Under the pieces are notes generated by a model. That model had not been told where the DNA came from. It saw only the letters and a list, made by a program, of their open reading frames with translations, and searched no databases. From Achromobacter sp. (GTDB lineage: Bacteria; Pseudomonadota; Gammaproteobacteria; Burkholderiales; Burkholderiaceae_B): DNA of 8,059 bases. The translations under genes and the position numbers were made by a program. This document shows positions 1 to 5,689 of the stretch, one piece after another (position 1 is the first letter of the stretch; every line of letters starts with the position of its first letter). The stretch covers positions 1 through 8,059 of the forward strand of contig DMTA01000218.1 in assembly GCA_003454835.1 (NCBI GenBank), read 5' to 3'.

Positions 1-2
1 GC

Positions 3-293
3 GCGGCCACCACCATCGGCGCCGTGGCCACCGATGCGCGGATCACCAAGGCCGAAGCCCAGAAGATCGCCGGCATGGCGCATGACGGCCTGGCGCGCAC
101 GATCAACCCCATCCACACCATGCTCGACGGCGACACGATCTTTGCGCTGGGCACGGGGGCGTCGGGCAAGTCCGCCAACGTGATGCTGCTGGGCGTCATG
201 GCTGCCGAGGTCATGGCGATTGCGGTGCAGCGCGCGATCCTGTCCGCGCGCGCCATCGACGGCTATCCCGCCGCGGTGGATTTTGTGGGCTGA
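3..293 (+). CDS. P1 family peptidase (DmpA/NylC-like), C-terminal fragment
   Basis: The reading frame is open from the left edge, so only the last 96 residues are present; the GTG at 24 is internal. The stretch TTIGAVATDARITKAEA, then MAHDGLARTINPIHT and DGDTIFALGTG, matches the C-terminal (beta) part of P1-family N-terminal-nucleophile hydrolases, a group that includes DmpA aminopeptidases and the nylon hydrolase NylC. In this family the precursor cleaves itself just before a Ser or Thr that becomes the nucleophile. Here the Thr-Thr pair at the start of TTIG, preceded by Ala, lies where that residue is expected; this assignment is inferred. Members hydrolyse short peptides, amides or esters, usually in the cytoplasm. 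The substrate cannot be told. The stop is at 291-293, and the next gene follows on the same strand after 79 bases holding two hairpins. Confidence 0.85.
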   Translation, partial: AATTIGAVATDARITKAEAQKIAGMAHDGLARTINPIHTMLDGDTIFALGTGASGKSANVMLLGVMAAEVMAIAVQRAILSARAIDGYPAAVDFVG

Positions 294-305
294 CGACGCT
301 GACCC

Positions 306-367
306 GCGCCTGTCACACAAGCCCGCCATGATGACAGGCGCCGGCACCTCGCCGGCGCTGGGGGGGG
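306..367 (+). promoter_or_regulatory. Two overlapping hairpins and a G8 tract upstream of the hemolysin III gene
   Basis: GCGCCTGTCA (306-315) pairs perfectly with TGACAGGCGC (332-341), giving a 10-bp stem with a 16-base loop. GCGCCGGC (338-345) pairs perfectly with GCCGGCGC (351-358), an 8-bp stem with a 5-base loop. The two share bases 338-341, so full versions of both cannot form at once. Eight consecutive G (360-367) follow, just before the chosen start at 373. No U-tract follows either stem, so a standard Rho-independent terminator is not clear. They could end the peptidase transcript, protect its 3' end, or control translation of the downstream gene. The pairing is seen directly; the function is inferred. 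Confidence 0.45.
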
Positions 368-372
368 CGCAC

Positions 373-1002
373 ATGCAGGAAGGCGAACGACTCAATGGCG
401 TGACGCATCTGGCCGGGCTGGCGCTGGCGGTGCTGGCTTCCGGGGCTTTGATCACGCGCGCGGCCGAGCTTCGCGTGGACACGCGGCAGATCGTCAGTTG
501 CGCGGTTTTTGCGGCGTCGATGATCGCGGTGTATGCGTCGTCATCGCTGTTCCACTGCTCGCAGGGGCGCCGCAAGGCGATGTGGGCCAAGGCGGATCAC
601 TGCGCCATCTACTTGCTGATCGCCGGCACGTACACGCCGCTGGCGTTCGGCCCCGTTGACCATCGCTGGGGCGCCGCGATGGGGGTGGCGATCTGGCTGC
701 TGGCCTTCGTGGGCATCAGCCGCGAACTTTGGTGGGCGCGCAACGCGCCGCCCGCGTTGCCGCTCTATCTGGTCATGGGATGGCTTGGCGTGGCCTTCGC
801 CGCGCCGATTGCGGGCGCGTTGTCGACGGCGGGGCTGACATGGCTGCTGGCGGGCGCCGCCATCTACACCACCGGCACGCTGTTCTATGCCAACGACAAA
901 CGCTGGCGCCATGCGCACGGCATCTGGCATCTGTTCGTCATGGGCGGCACGGCCTGCCATTTCGTGACGGTCTTTGGTTTTCTGGAGCACGCGCCGGCCT
1001 AG
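373..1002 (+). CDS. Hemolysin III (HlyIII/YqfA) family integral membrane protein
   Basis: The product is 209 residues, the usual size for this family, and about seven hydrophobic segments cover most of it. The family belongs to the CREST superfamily, with PAQR receptors and alkaline ceramidases, whose members share a metal-binding set of residues. All parts are visible: Ser57-x3-His61 in SSSLFH, Asp75 in KADHCAIYLLIAGTYTP, and His182-x3-His186 plus His196 in HGIWHLFVMGGTACH. That suggests an intact zinc site and a membrane hydrolase-like or receptor-like activity, but the substrate is unknown; the name hemolysin comes from a Bacillus cereus protein and does not establish toxicity. The ATG at 373 is chosen because GERLNGVTH is the normal family N-terminus and a G-rich stretch precedes it. 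In-frame ATGs at 328 and 331 would add 15 or 14 residues but have no ribosome binding site. The gene converges on kynR. Confidence 0.88.
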   Translation: MQEGERLNGVTHLAGLALAVLASGALITRAAELRVDTRQIVSCAVFAASMIAVYASSSLFHCSQGRRKAMWAKADHCAIYLLIAGTYTPLAFGPVDHRWGAAMGVAIWLLAFVGISRELWWARNAPPALPLYLVMGWLGVAFAAPIAGALSTAGLTWLLAGAAIYTTGTLFYANDKRWRHAHGIWHLFVMGGTACHFVTVFGFLEHAPA

Positions 1003-1023
1003 CGCGCTCCGCGTCACGCGCGA

Positions 1024-1048
1024 GGCCTGGCCACCTCAGCGCCAGGCC
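1024..1048. terminator. Possible hairpin between convergent genes
   Basis: GGCCTGGC (1024-1031) and GCCAGGCC (1041-1048) form a perfect 8-bp stem with a 9-base loop that includes the kynR-like stop codon (1036-1038). It lies in the 33-base convergent gap and the end of the regulator gene. Neither side has a T-run, so it is at best a weak bidirectional terminator. Confidence 0.25.
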
Positions 1049-1509
1049 GCCAGCGGCAGCATGCCTTCGCGGTCCTTCACTTTGCGCATGACGATATGCG
1101 AACACAGATCGCGCACGCCGGGGATCTTGCTGAGCTTGTCTTCGACAAAATTCGAAAACGCCGACAAGTTGCGCGTGCGGACGGTCAGGATGTAGTTGGA
1201 CGCGCCGGTGACGATCGCGGCTTCGGTGATCTCGTCGTGCAGCGCGATGCCCGCCAGGAACTCCTCGTGCCATCCCGCGCGCGACTGATCCAGCGACACA
1301 TGCACGATGGCCTCCAGTTCGAAGCCCAGCTTCTCGGCATCCAGCAGCGCGCGGTAGCCGCGGATGAGCCCCGCTTCTTCCAGCGCGCGTACACGGCGCA
1401 GGCAGGCGGATGGCGACAGCGCCACCTGCTCGGCCAGGTCCTGATTGCTGAGGTGGCCGTCTTCCTGCAGGCGGGCGAGAATGCGCTGGTCTATGACGTC
1501 GATCTGCAT
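1036..1509 (-). CDS. kynR: Lrp/AsnC family regulator, probable kynurenine-responsive KynR
   Basis: The 157-residue product has the complete Lrp/AsnC architecture. An N-terminal winged helix-turn-helix covers about residues 4-50, with recognition-helix region LAEQVALSPSACLRRVRALE. A C-terminal RAM ligand-binding domain covers about 66-143, with the conserved TGASNYILTV core and the later IPGVRDLCSHIVMRKVK strand. Such proteins form dimers and octamers and bind amino acids or related metabolites to switch DNA binding. The gene diverges from kynU across a 137-base gap. In Pseudomonas, the Lrp-type KynR sits beside kynB-kynU and activates them with kynurenine, so the same role is inferred here from position and family. 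The ATG at 1509 starts right at the domain; its ribosome binding site is weak. The repeats in the gap suggest it also controls its own gene. An Lrp protein answering to another amino acid cannot be excluded. Confidence 0.83.
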   Translation of the reverse strand: MQIDVIDQRILARLQEDGHLSNQDLAEQVALSPSACLRRVRALEEAGLIRGYRALLDAEKLGFELEAIVHVSLDQSRAGWHEEFLAGIALHDEITEAAIVTGASNYILTVRTRNLSAFSNFVEDKLSKIPGVRDLCSHIVMRKVKDREGMLPLAAWR

Positions 1510-1541
1510 GGCGCAATCCAGTTCGAAAAAATGATGATGGA

Positions 1542-1632
1542 TGCAATTTAATGCGGAAAATGCGGGTAAGTCACGACGGGATTTGCAATTTTTCGGACTG
1601 ACTGCGCTGATAGCATGTATCCGGAAATTTGC
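1542..1632. promoter_or_regulatory. Repeated GCAATTT/CGGA elements, candidate KynR operators
   Basis: Three related elements lie in the kynR-kynU gap: TGCAATTTAATGCGGA (1542-1557), TGCAATTTTTCGGA (1584-1597) and, inverted, TCCGGAAATTTGC (1620-1632). The second and third form an inverted repeat with 11 of 13 positions complementary and 22 bases between. The third ends two bases before the kynU ribosome binding site. Lrp-family proteins bind several AT-rich imperfect sites around such divergent promoters, so these are candidate KynR sites. A short tandem repeat, AATGCGG at 1550-1556 and 1559-1565, overlaps the first. Confidence 0.4.
1546..1574 (-). promoter_or_regulatory. Candidate sigma-70 promoter of the kynR-like gene
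   Basis: On the minus strand GTGACT (1574-1569) and TTAAAT (1551-1546) match the -35 and -10 consensus at four of six bases each, with a 17-base spacer. The -10 lies 36 bases upstream of the start codon at 1509. It overlaps the first copy of the repeated element at 1542-1557, which would fit autoregulation. This is inspection only. Confidence 0.3.
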
Positions 1633-1646
1633 TGAAGGAACGGAAC

Positions 1647-2897
1647 ATGAACACTCGTGAAGCCTGCGTCAACGCCGACCGCCAGGATCCCCTGGCCCAC
1701 GTGAAAGAACAATTCGACCTGCCGCCCGGCGTGCTCTACCTGGACGGCAATTCGCTGGGTGTCCTGCCCAAGACCGCCGCGGCCCGCGCCGCGCAGGTCA
1801 TCACCGAAGAATGGGGCACGGGCCTCATCCGCAGCTGGAACACCGCGGGCTGGTTTGATCTGCCCGCGCGCTTGGGCGACAAGCTGGGCCGTCTGCTGGG
1901 CGCGCGCGAGGGCGAGCTGGTCGTCACCGACACCACGTCGCTCAACATCTTCAAGGCGCTGGCCGCCGCGCTGCGCATCCAGCAGCACAAGCACCCCGCG
2001 CGCCGCGTCATCCTGTCCGAGCGCGACAACTTCCCCACCGACCTCTACATGATCCAGGGCATGATCGACCTGCTGCAGCAGGGCTACGAAATGCGCCTGA
2101 TCGACGACGAGCTTCCGCTGGATAAGGCGCTGGACGATTCCGTTGCCGTCATGCTGCTGTCCCACGTCAACTACCGCAGCGGCCAGATGCACGACATGGC
2201 CGCCGTCACGGCCCAGGCGCACGAACACGGCGCGCTGGCCATCTGGGATCTGGCGCACGCTGCCGGCGCGGTGCCCGTGAACCTGAACGGCGCCAATGCC
2301 GACTTCGCCGTGGGCTGCACCTACAAGTATTTGAACGGCGGGCCCGGCTCACCCGCCTTCATCTGGGTGGCCCCGCGTCACACCAAGGATTTCTGGCAGC
2401 CGCTGTCCGGCTGGTGGGGCCACAGCCGCCCGTTCGACATGGCCGTGGCCTACGAGCCCGCAGGCGGCATCCGCCGTTACCTGTGCGGCACGCAGCCCAT
2501 CGTGTCGCTGTCGATGGTCGAGTGCGGCCTTGATGTCGCGCATGCCGCCGGCATGGACGAAGTGCGCAAGAAGTCGCTCGCACTGAGCGACCTGTTCATC
2601 CAGCTGGTCGAATCGCGTTGCGCCGGCCATCCGCTGACGCTGGTGACGCCGCGCACGCACGCCGATCGCGGCAGCCACGTCAGCTTCCGTCATCCTAACG
2701 GCTTCGAGGTCATGCAGGCGCTGATCGCGCGCGGCGTGATCGGCGATTACCGCGAGCCCGAAGTTCTGCGTTTCGGCCTGACGCCGCTGTATTTCGGCTA
2801 CGCCGACGTCTGGGACGCTGTGGATATCCTGAAAGACGTGCTGGACACGCGTGCGTGGGACAAGCCCGAGTTCAAGCAGCGGTCCGCCGTGACCTGA
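1647..2897 (+). CDS. kynU: Kynureninase
   Basis: This PLP enzyme hydrolyses L-kynurenine to anthranilate and L-alanine, the third step of tryptophan degradation in the cytoplasm. The 416-residue product is full length and of fold-type I. Key residues fall at the same numbers known for the Pseudomonas fluorescens enzyme: the FPTD motif with Phe129 and Asp132, Asp201 in WDLAHAAG, and Tyr226-Lys227 in [12 protein letters not shown], where Lys227 forms the Schiff base with PLP. The N-terminal LYLDGNSLG motif and the substrate-site region GWWGHSRPF are also present. The ATG at 1647 has a GAAGGA ribosome site seven bases upstream; a TTG six codons earlier is not needed. Divergent from kynR and 75 bases ahead of the permease, it is probably cotranscribed with the latter. 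kynA and kynB are not adjacent, so they must lie elsewhere if the pathway is complete. Confidence 0.97.
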   Translation: MNTREACVNADRQDPLAHVKEQFDLPPGVLYLDGNSLGVLPKTAAARAAQVITEEWGTGLIRSWNTAGWFDLPARLGDKLGRLLGAREGELVVTDTTSLNIFKALAAALRIQQHKHPARRVILSERDNFPTDLYMIQGMIDLLQQGYEMRLIDDELPLDKALDDSVAVMLLSHVNYRSGQMHDMAAVTAQAHEHGALAIWDLAHAAGAVPVNLNGANADFAVGCTYKYLNGGPGSPAFIWVAPRHTKDFWQPLSGWWGHSRPFDMAVAYEPAGGIRRYLCGTQPIVSLSMVECGLDVAHAAGMDEVRKKSLALSDLFIQLVESRCAGHPLTLVTPRTHADRGSHVSFRHPNGFEVMQALIARGVIGDYREPEVLRFGLTPLYFGYADVWDAVDILKDVLDTRAWDKPEFKQRSAVT

Positions 2898-2921
2898 TTC
2901 CGGCATCAGACCTAGTCGCGC

Positions 2922-2967
2922 CGGCCCCGGGGGCCGTACGTCAAACAACAATGCGCAGTACAGGAGG
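2922..2967 (+). promoter_or_regulatory. Intercistronic GC hairpin and strong ribosome binding site before the permease
   Basis: CGGCC (2922-2926) and GGCCG (2932-2936) form a short, very GC-rich hairpin in the 75-base kynU-permease gap. A near-perfect AGGAGG (2962-2967) follows, five bases before the permease ATG. No T-run follows the hairpin, so readthrough is expected; it may tune the relative amount of the two products. The ribosome site is certain by sequence, the hairpin role is a guess. Confidence 0.4.
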
Positions 2968-2972
2968 AGACA

Positions 2973-4379
2973 ATGCAACAACAGAAAGGGTTCGGCCAGA
3001 TTGCCGAACGCGAACAGGGGCTCAAGCGCCGGCTGACGCCCGGCCAGATGAGCATGATCGCCATCGGCGGGGCCATCGGCACGGGCCTGTTTCTGGGCAG
3101 TAAATTCGCCATCGGCTTTGCCGGGCCCAGCGTGCTCATCAGCTACGCCATCGGCGGCTTGATCACGCTGCTGCTCATGGCCTGCCTGGCGGAGATGACG
3201 GTGGCGCATTCCACATCCGGCTCATTCGGCGCGTACGCCGAGCACTACATCAGCCCGCTTGCGGGCTTTCTGGTGCGCTATGCGTATTGGTCCTGCGTGG
3301 TGCTGGCGGTGGGCACGGAAGTCACGGCGGTCGCCAAGTACATGGCTTTCTGGTTTCCCGGCGTGCCGGGATGGCTATGGGTGTGCATCTTTTCCGCGGC
3401 CCTCATCCTGATCAATGCGCTGAGCGTCAAGGCGTTCGGCACGATCGAATACTGGTTCTCGACCATCAAGATCAGCGCCATTGTCGGATTCATCTTCCTG
3501 GGCGCCTATGTGGTCTGGGGCAATCCGCAGTACGGCGCGGCGAATTACACCGCGCACGGCGGATTTTTCCCGAACGGCATGTGGGGCATGTGGATCGCGG
3601 TCGTGATCTCGATCTTCAGCTACCTGAGCGTCGAGATGATTGCCGTGGCGGCCGGCGAAGCCGAGGACCCCGAGCGCGCCGTCAAACAGGCCTTTCGCGC
3701 CACCATTGTCCGGCTCGTCGTGTTCTATCTGCTGACACTGGCGCTGATCCTGGCCATCGTGCCGTGGGACCAAGCAGGCAAGGGCGACAGCCCCTTCGTG
3801 CAGGTGATGCTGGTGCTTGATATTCCGGGTGCGGCGGGTGTCATCAACTTCATCGTGCTGGTGGCCGCGCTGTCCGCCATGAACAGCCAGCTCTACATCA
3901 CCACGCGCATGATGTTCAGCCTGTCGCGCGCCGGCCACGCGCCGTCGGCGATGGGCCGGCTGTCCAGCAATGGCACGCCGCTGAACGCGCTGCTGCTGTC
4001 CACCAGCGGCATTGCCATCGCCACGGTGCTGAACGTCCTGTATCCCGAAACGGCCTTCACGCTGATGATGGCCATCTCGATGTTCGGCGCGCTCTTTACC
4101 TGGATGATGATCTTCGTGACGCATTACTTTTTCCGCCGCCGCTGGGTGCGCGAAGGCGGCGCGAAGCTGTCGTTCCGCATGCCGGGCTTTCCCGTGCTGA
4201 CGCTGCTGGGCGCGGGCGTGATGCTGGCAATTTTGCTGACCACGTACTTCACCAGCGTCTTCAAGCTGACGCTGGTGTTCGGCGTGCCGTTTCTGCTGTT
4301 GCTGGTGGCGGCGTACTACCTGCTGTTCAAGAAGCGCGGCGAAGCGGTCGCCATGAACGCGCGCCGGCAGCGTGCGTGA
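2973..4379 (+). CDS. Amino acid permease (APC superfamily, AroP-like), probably for tryptophan/kynurenine-type substrates
   Basis: The 468-residue product has about twelve hydrophobic segments and no signal peptide, the normal size and form of the proton-coupled amino acid transporter family that contains AroP, GABA and lysine permeases. Diagnostic features are the TM1 motif IGGAIGTGLFLGS (about residues 31-43), Glu74 in CLAEMTVAHSTSGSFGAYAEHY, and FGTIEYWFSTIKISAIVGF (about 155-173). It would import an amino acid across the inner membrane. The substrate is inferred only from context: it follows kynU behind the same regulator, as a permease does in the Pseudomonas kyn cluster, so tryptophan, kynurenine or another aromatic amino acid is likely. 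The ATG at 2973 has an ideal AGGAGG site. The C-terminus is short and basic, and a strong hairpin follows ten bases after the stop. Family membership is firm; specificity is not. Confidence 0.9.
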   Translation: MQQQKGFGQIAEREQGLKRRLTPGQMSMIAIGGAIGTGLFLGSKFAIGFAGPSVLISYAIGGLITLLLMACLAEMTVAHSTSGSFGAYAEHYISPLAGFLVRYAYWSCVVLAVGTEVTAVAKYMAFWFPGVPGWLWVCIFSAALILINALSVKAFGTIEYWFSTIKISAIVGFIFLGAYVVWGNPQYGAANYTAHGGFFPNGMWGMWIAVVISIFSYLSVEMIAVAAGEAEDPERAVKQAFRATIVRLVVFYLLTLALILAIVPWDQAGKGDSPFVQVMLVLDIPGAAGVINFIVLVAALSAMNSQLYITTRMMFSLSRAGHAPSAMGRLSSNGTPLNALLLSTSGIAIATVLNVLYPETAFTLMMAISMFGALFTWMMIFVTHYFFRRRWVREGGAKLSFRMPGFPVLTLLGAGVMLAILLTTYFTSVFKLTLVFGVPFLLLLVAAYYLLFKKRGEAVAMNARRQRA

Positions 4380-4388
4380 CGCTTGATC

Positions 4389-4423
4389 AGCGGCCGCGCC
4401 ACCTGGCGCGGCCGCTTGCTTTC
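4389..4423 (+). terminator. 12-bp hairpin terminator after the permease
   Basis: AGCGGCCGCGCC (4389-4400) pairs without mismatch with GGCGCGGCCGCT (4405-4416) around a 4-base ACCT loop. The following bases TGCTTTC (4417-4423) give a weak T-tract on the plus strand. It sits between the convergent permease and VOC genes, five bases past the VOC stop, so it may work both ways, though the minus-strand side has no T-run. Confidence 0.7.
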
Positions 4424-4832
4424 AGACGGCGGCGACGGCACGTTCCGTCCGCGGCGCGGCTGGCGCCGGCGCGGGGGCAAATACACGCAGGCGATGGCCG
4501 TCGGGGTCCAGTGCGACAAAGGTGCGGCCAAAGTCCATGTCGGTGGGCGCCTGCAGGATGGGCAGACCGCGCAGGCTCCAGTCCACATGGCGCTGGTTGA
4601 CCGCGTCGGCGTCCGCTACGGTGAACGCCAGTTCGGACGCCCCGCCGCGTCCGGCCGCCGCCGGCGCCACCGTGTAGCGCGACCACAGGCCCAGCATCAG
4701 CCCTGAGTCCAGCGCAAACAGCGCAAACGTGGGCGACGATTCGACGGGCGGGCGCTGCAACAGCGCACTGTAGAACGCGGCGCTGGCCTGCGGCTTTTCC
4801 ACATACAGGATGACGAAATTGGTGTCTGACAT
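4422..4832 (-). CDS. VOC superfamily (glyoxalase/bleomycin-resistance fold) protein
   Basis: The 136-residue product has the paired beta-alpha-beta-beta-beta modules of the vicinal oxygen chelate fold: FVILYVEKPQASAAFYSALLQ at the start, SELAFTVADADAVNQ in the middle and FVALDPDGHRLRVFAP at the end. Residues 119-136 are a low-complexity Ala/Pro tail. The last strand usually offers a Glu metal ligand (DGHxLE-type); here it reads DGHRLRVF with Arg, so a glyoxalase I metal site is unlikely. It more resembles the subgroup annotated as drug-binding or resistance proteins. The actual ligand is unknown. The ATG at 4832 has GGAG six bases upstream. It lies 69 bases downstream of the WYL regulator on the same strand, with a matched operator in the gap, so it is the probable target of that regulator. 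Confidence 0.85.
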   Translation of the reverse strand: MSDTNFVILYVEKPQASAAFYSALLQRPPVESSPTFALFALDSGLMLGLWSRYTVAPAAAGRGGASELAFTVADADAVNQRHVDWSLRGLPILQAPTDMDFGRTFVALDPDGHRLRVFAPAPAPAAPRTERAVAAV

Positions 4833-4859
4833 GATGCGCTCCGGGGGTTGGATGCGCTC

Positions 4860-4894
4860 ATCATAGGCAGGGGTACTGTCAGTTTTTGGCAGTA
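4860..4894 (-). promoter_or_regulatory. Candidate WYL-regulator operator and -10 box of the VOC gene
   Basis: TACTGTCA (4874-4881) and TGGCAGTA (4887-4894) form an inverted repeat with one mismatch in eight and a 5-base spacer. The minus-strand sequence TATGAT (4865-4860) is a good -10 box for the VOC gene, 27 bases before its ATG. No convincing -35 box is placed correctly; the palindrome covers that region. The same layout occurs upstream of the regulator gene at 5624-5644. Confidence 0.6.
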
Positions 4895-4901
4895 GTGAAC
4901 G

Positions 4902-5591
4902 TCAGTCCTTGCGCGCCTCGTGATCCAGCGCGCGCCACGCCTTGAGCAGGATGTGCCGCCGTTTGGGATACCTGGCGCCGATGGCCAGCGTGGCGATGCG
5001 GTCGGTGCGGAAATGCCGGAAGTCGCCGCGCAATTCACACCAGGCCATCACCAGCCGCACGCTGTCGAAAAAGCCCAGCGCGAACGGCCAGATGATCCGG
5101 CTGGAATCGGCCCCCTTGTCATCGCGGTACGTGATTTCCAGCTTTTGTTCGCCGCGGATGGCCTGCCGGATCAGCGCTACGTCGACCCGGTCCGTGACGG
5201 CCACGGCGCTGGGGGCGACCAGCAGCGGAATGGCGTCGAGCTCGTCCCGCAGTTCCTGCGGCAGCACCGCGCCGATCTTGGCCAGCGCATTGCGCGCGGC
5301 CAGCCCCAGGCGTTCGTCCGAGCGGCGGGCCACCCAGCGCGTGCCCAGCACGAGCGCCTCGATCTCTTCCGTGCTGAACATCAGCGGCGGCAGCATGAAG
5401 CCGGGCCGCAGCACGTAACCCACGCCGGGTTCGCCCTCGATCTCGGCGCCCTGGCATTGCAGCGTGGCGATGTCGCGATACAGCGTGCGCAGGCTGATGC
5501 CCATCTCGGCCGCAAGCCGATGGCCGCTGACGGGCAGACGATGGCGGCGCAGGGTCTGGAGAAGATCCAGGAGGCGTTCGGTGCGGGACAT
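4902..5591 (-). CDS. YafY-type HTH and WYL domain transcriptional regulator
   Basis: The 229-residue product starts with a DeoR-like winged helix (about residues 3-60): RTERLLDLLQTLRRHRLPVS, then LAAEMGISLRTLYRDIATLQ and the wing GVGYVLRPGF. A WYL domain follows (about 136-205) with IRRQ-like AIRGEQKLEITYRD, IIWPFALGF and ELRGDFRHFRTDRI. WYL domains bind nucleic acid or small ligands; this stand-alone form is a typical local transcription regulator. The name-giving Trp-Tyr-Leu step is replaced by Val-Arg-Leu in SVRLVMAWCE, a departure that may change the ligand. The ATG at 5591 is chosen because it opens directly with the MSRTERLL helix; an in-frame ATG at 5645 would put the operator-like palindrome inside the gene and also lacks a ribosome site. 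The gene lies upstream of the VOC gene in the same direction. Confidence 0.9.
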   Translation of the reverse strand: MSRTERLLDLLQTLRRHRLPVSGHRLAAEMGISLRTLYRDIATLQCQGAEIEGEPGVGYVLRPGFMLPPLMFSTEEIEALVLGTRWVARRSDERLGLAARNALAKIGAVLPQELRDELDAIPLLVAPSAVAVTDRVDVALIRQAIRGEQKLEITYRDDKGADSSRIIWPFALGFFDSVRLVMAWCELRGDFRHFRTDRIATLAIGARYPKRRHILLKAWRALDHEARKD

Positions 5592-5615
5592 GGGGACGGG
5601 CGGGCGGAGGACGGA

Positions 5616-5651
5616 CGCCGCAATACTGCCACGGAATGGCAGCATGCGGCG
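5616..5651 (-). promoter_or_regulatory. Operator-like palindrome upstream of the WYL regulator gene
   Basis: The 21-base block 5624-5644 reads TACTGCCA, CGGAA, TGGCAGCA. It has the same 8-5-8 layout as the site before the VOC gene, and each arm matches that site at seven of eight bases. Its near edge is 33 bases upstream of the regulator ATG. It is nested inside a further inverted repeat, CGCCGCA (5616-5622) with TGCGGCG (5645-5651), so the RNA could also fold into a long stem. Autoregulation by the WYL protein is inferred. Confidence 0.55.
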
Positions 5652-5653
5652 AT

Positions 5654-5682
5654 GGTCCGGCCCGGGATTTGAGACCCGGACC
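5654..5682 (-). terminator. Possible hairpin after the 2H phosphoesterase-like gene
   Basis: GGTCCGG (5654-5660) pairs with CCGGACC (5676-5682), a perfect 7-bp stem with a 15-base loop, eight bases past the stop of the upstream minus-strand gene. An alternative inner stem CCGGG (5662-5666) with CCCGG (5675-5679) is also possible. No T-run follows, so termination is uncertain. Confidence 0.3.
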
Positions 5683-5689
5683 CGCGGTC

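Noticed and set aside
2349..3209. A 286-codon open frame on the minus strand across the kynU end and permease start
   Set aside because: It lies opposite two firmly identified genes and has the low-complexity Arg/His/Gly composition of an antisense shadow.
3375..4124. A 249-codon minus-strand frame opposite the permease
   Set aside because: Composition is dominated by His, Arg, Asp and Gly repeats with no domain; it is a shadow of the permease gene.
4389..4416. The long perfect inverted repeat as the end of a mobile element
   Set aside because: It is a single compact hairpin between convergent genes with no transposase, no second copy and no target duplication, so a terminator explains it.
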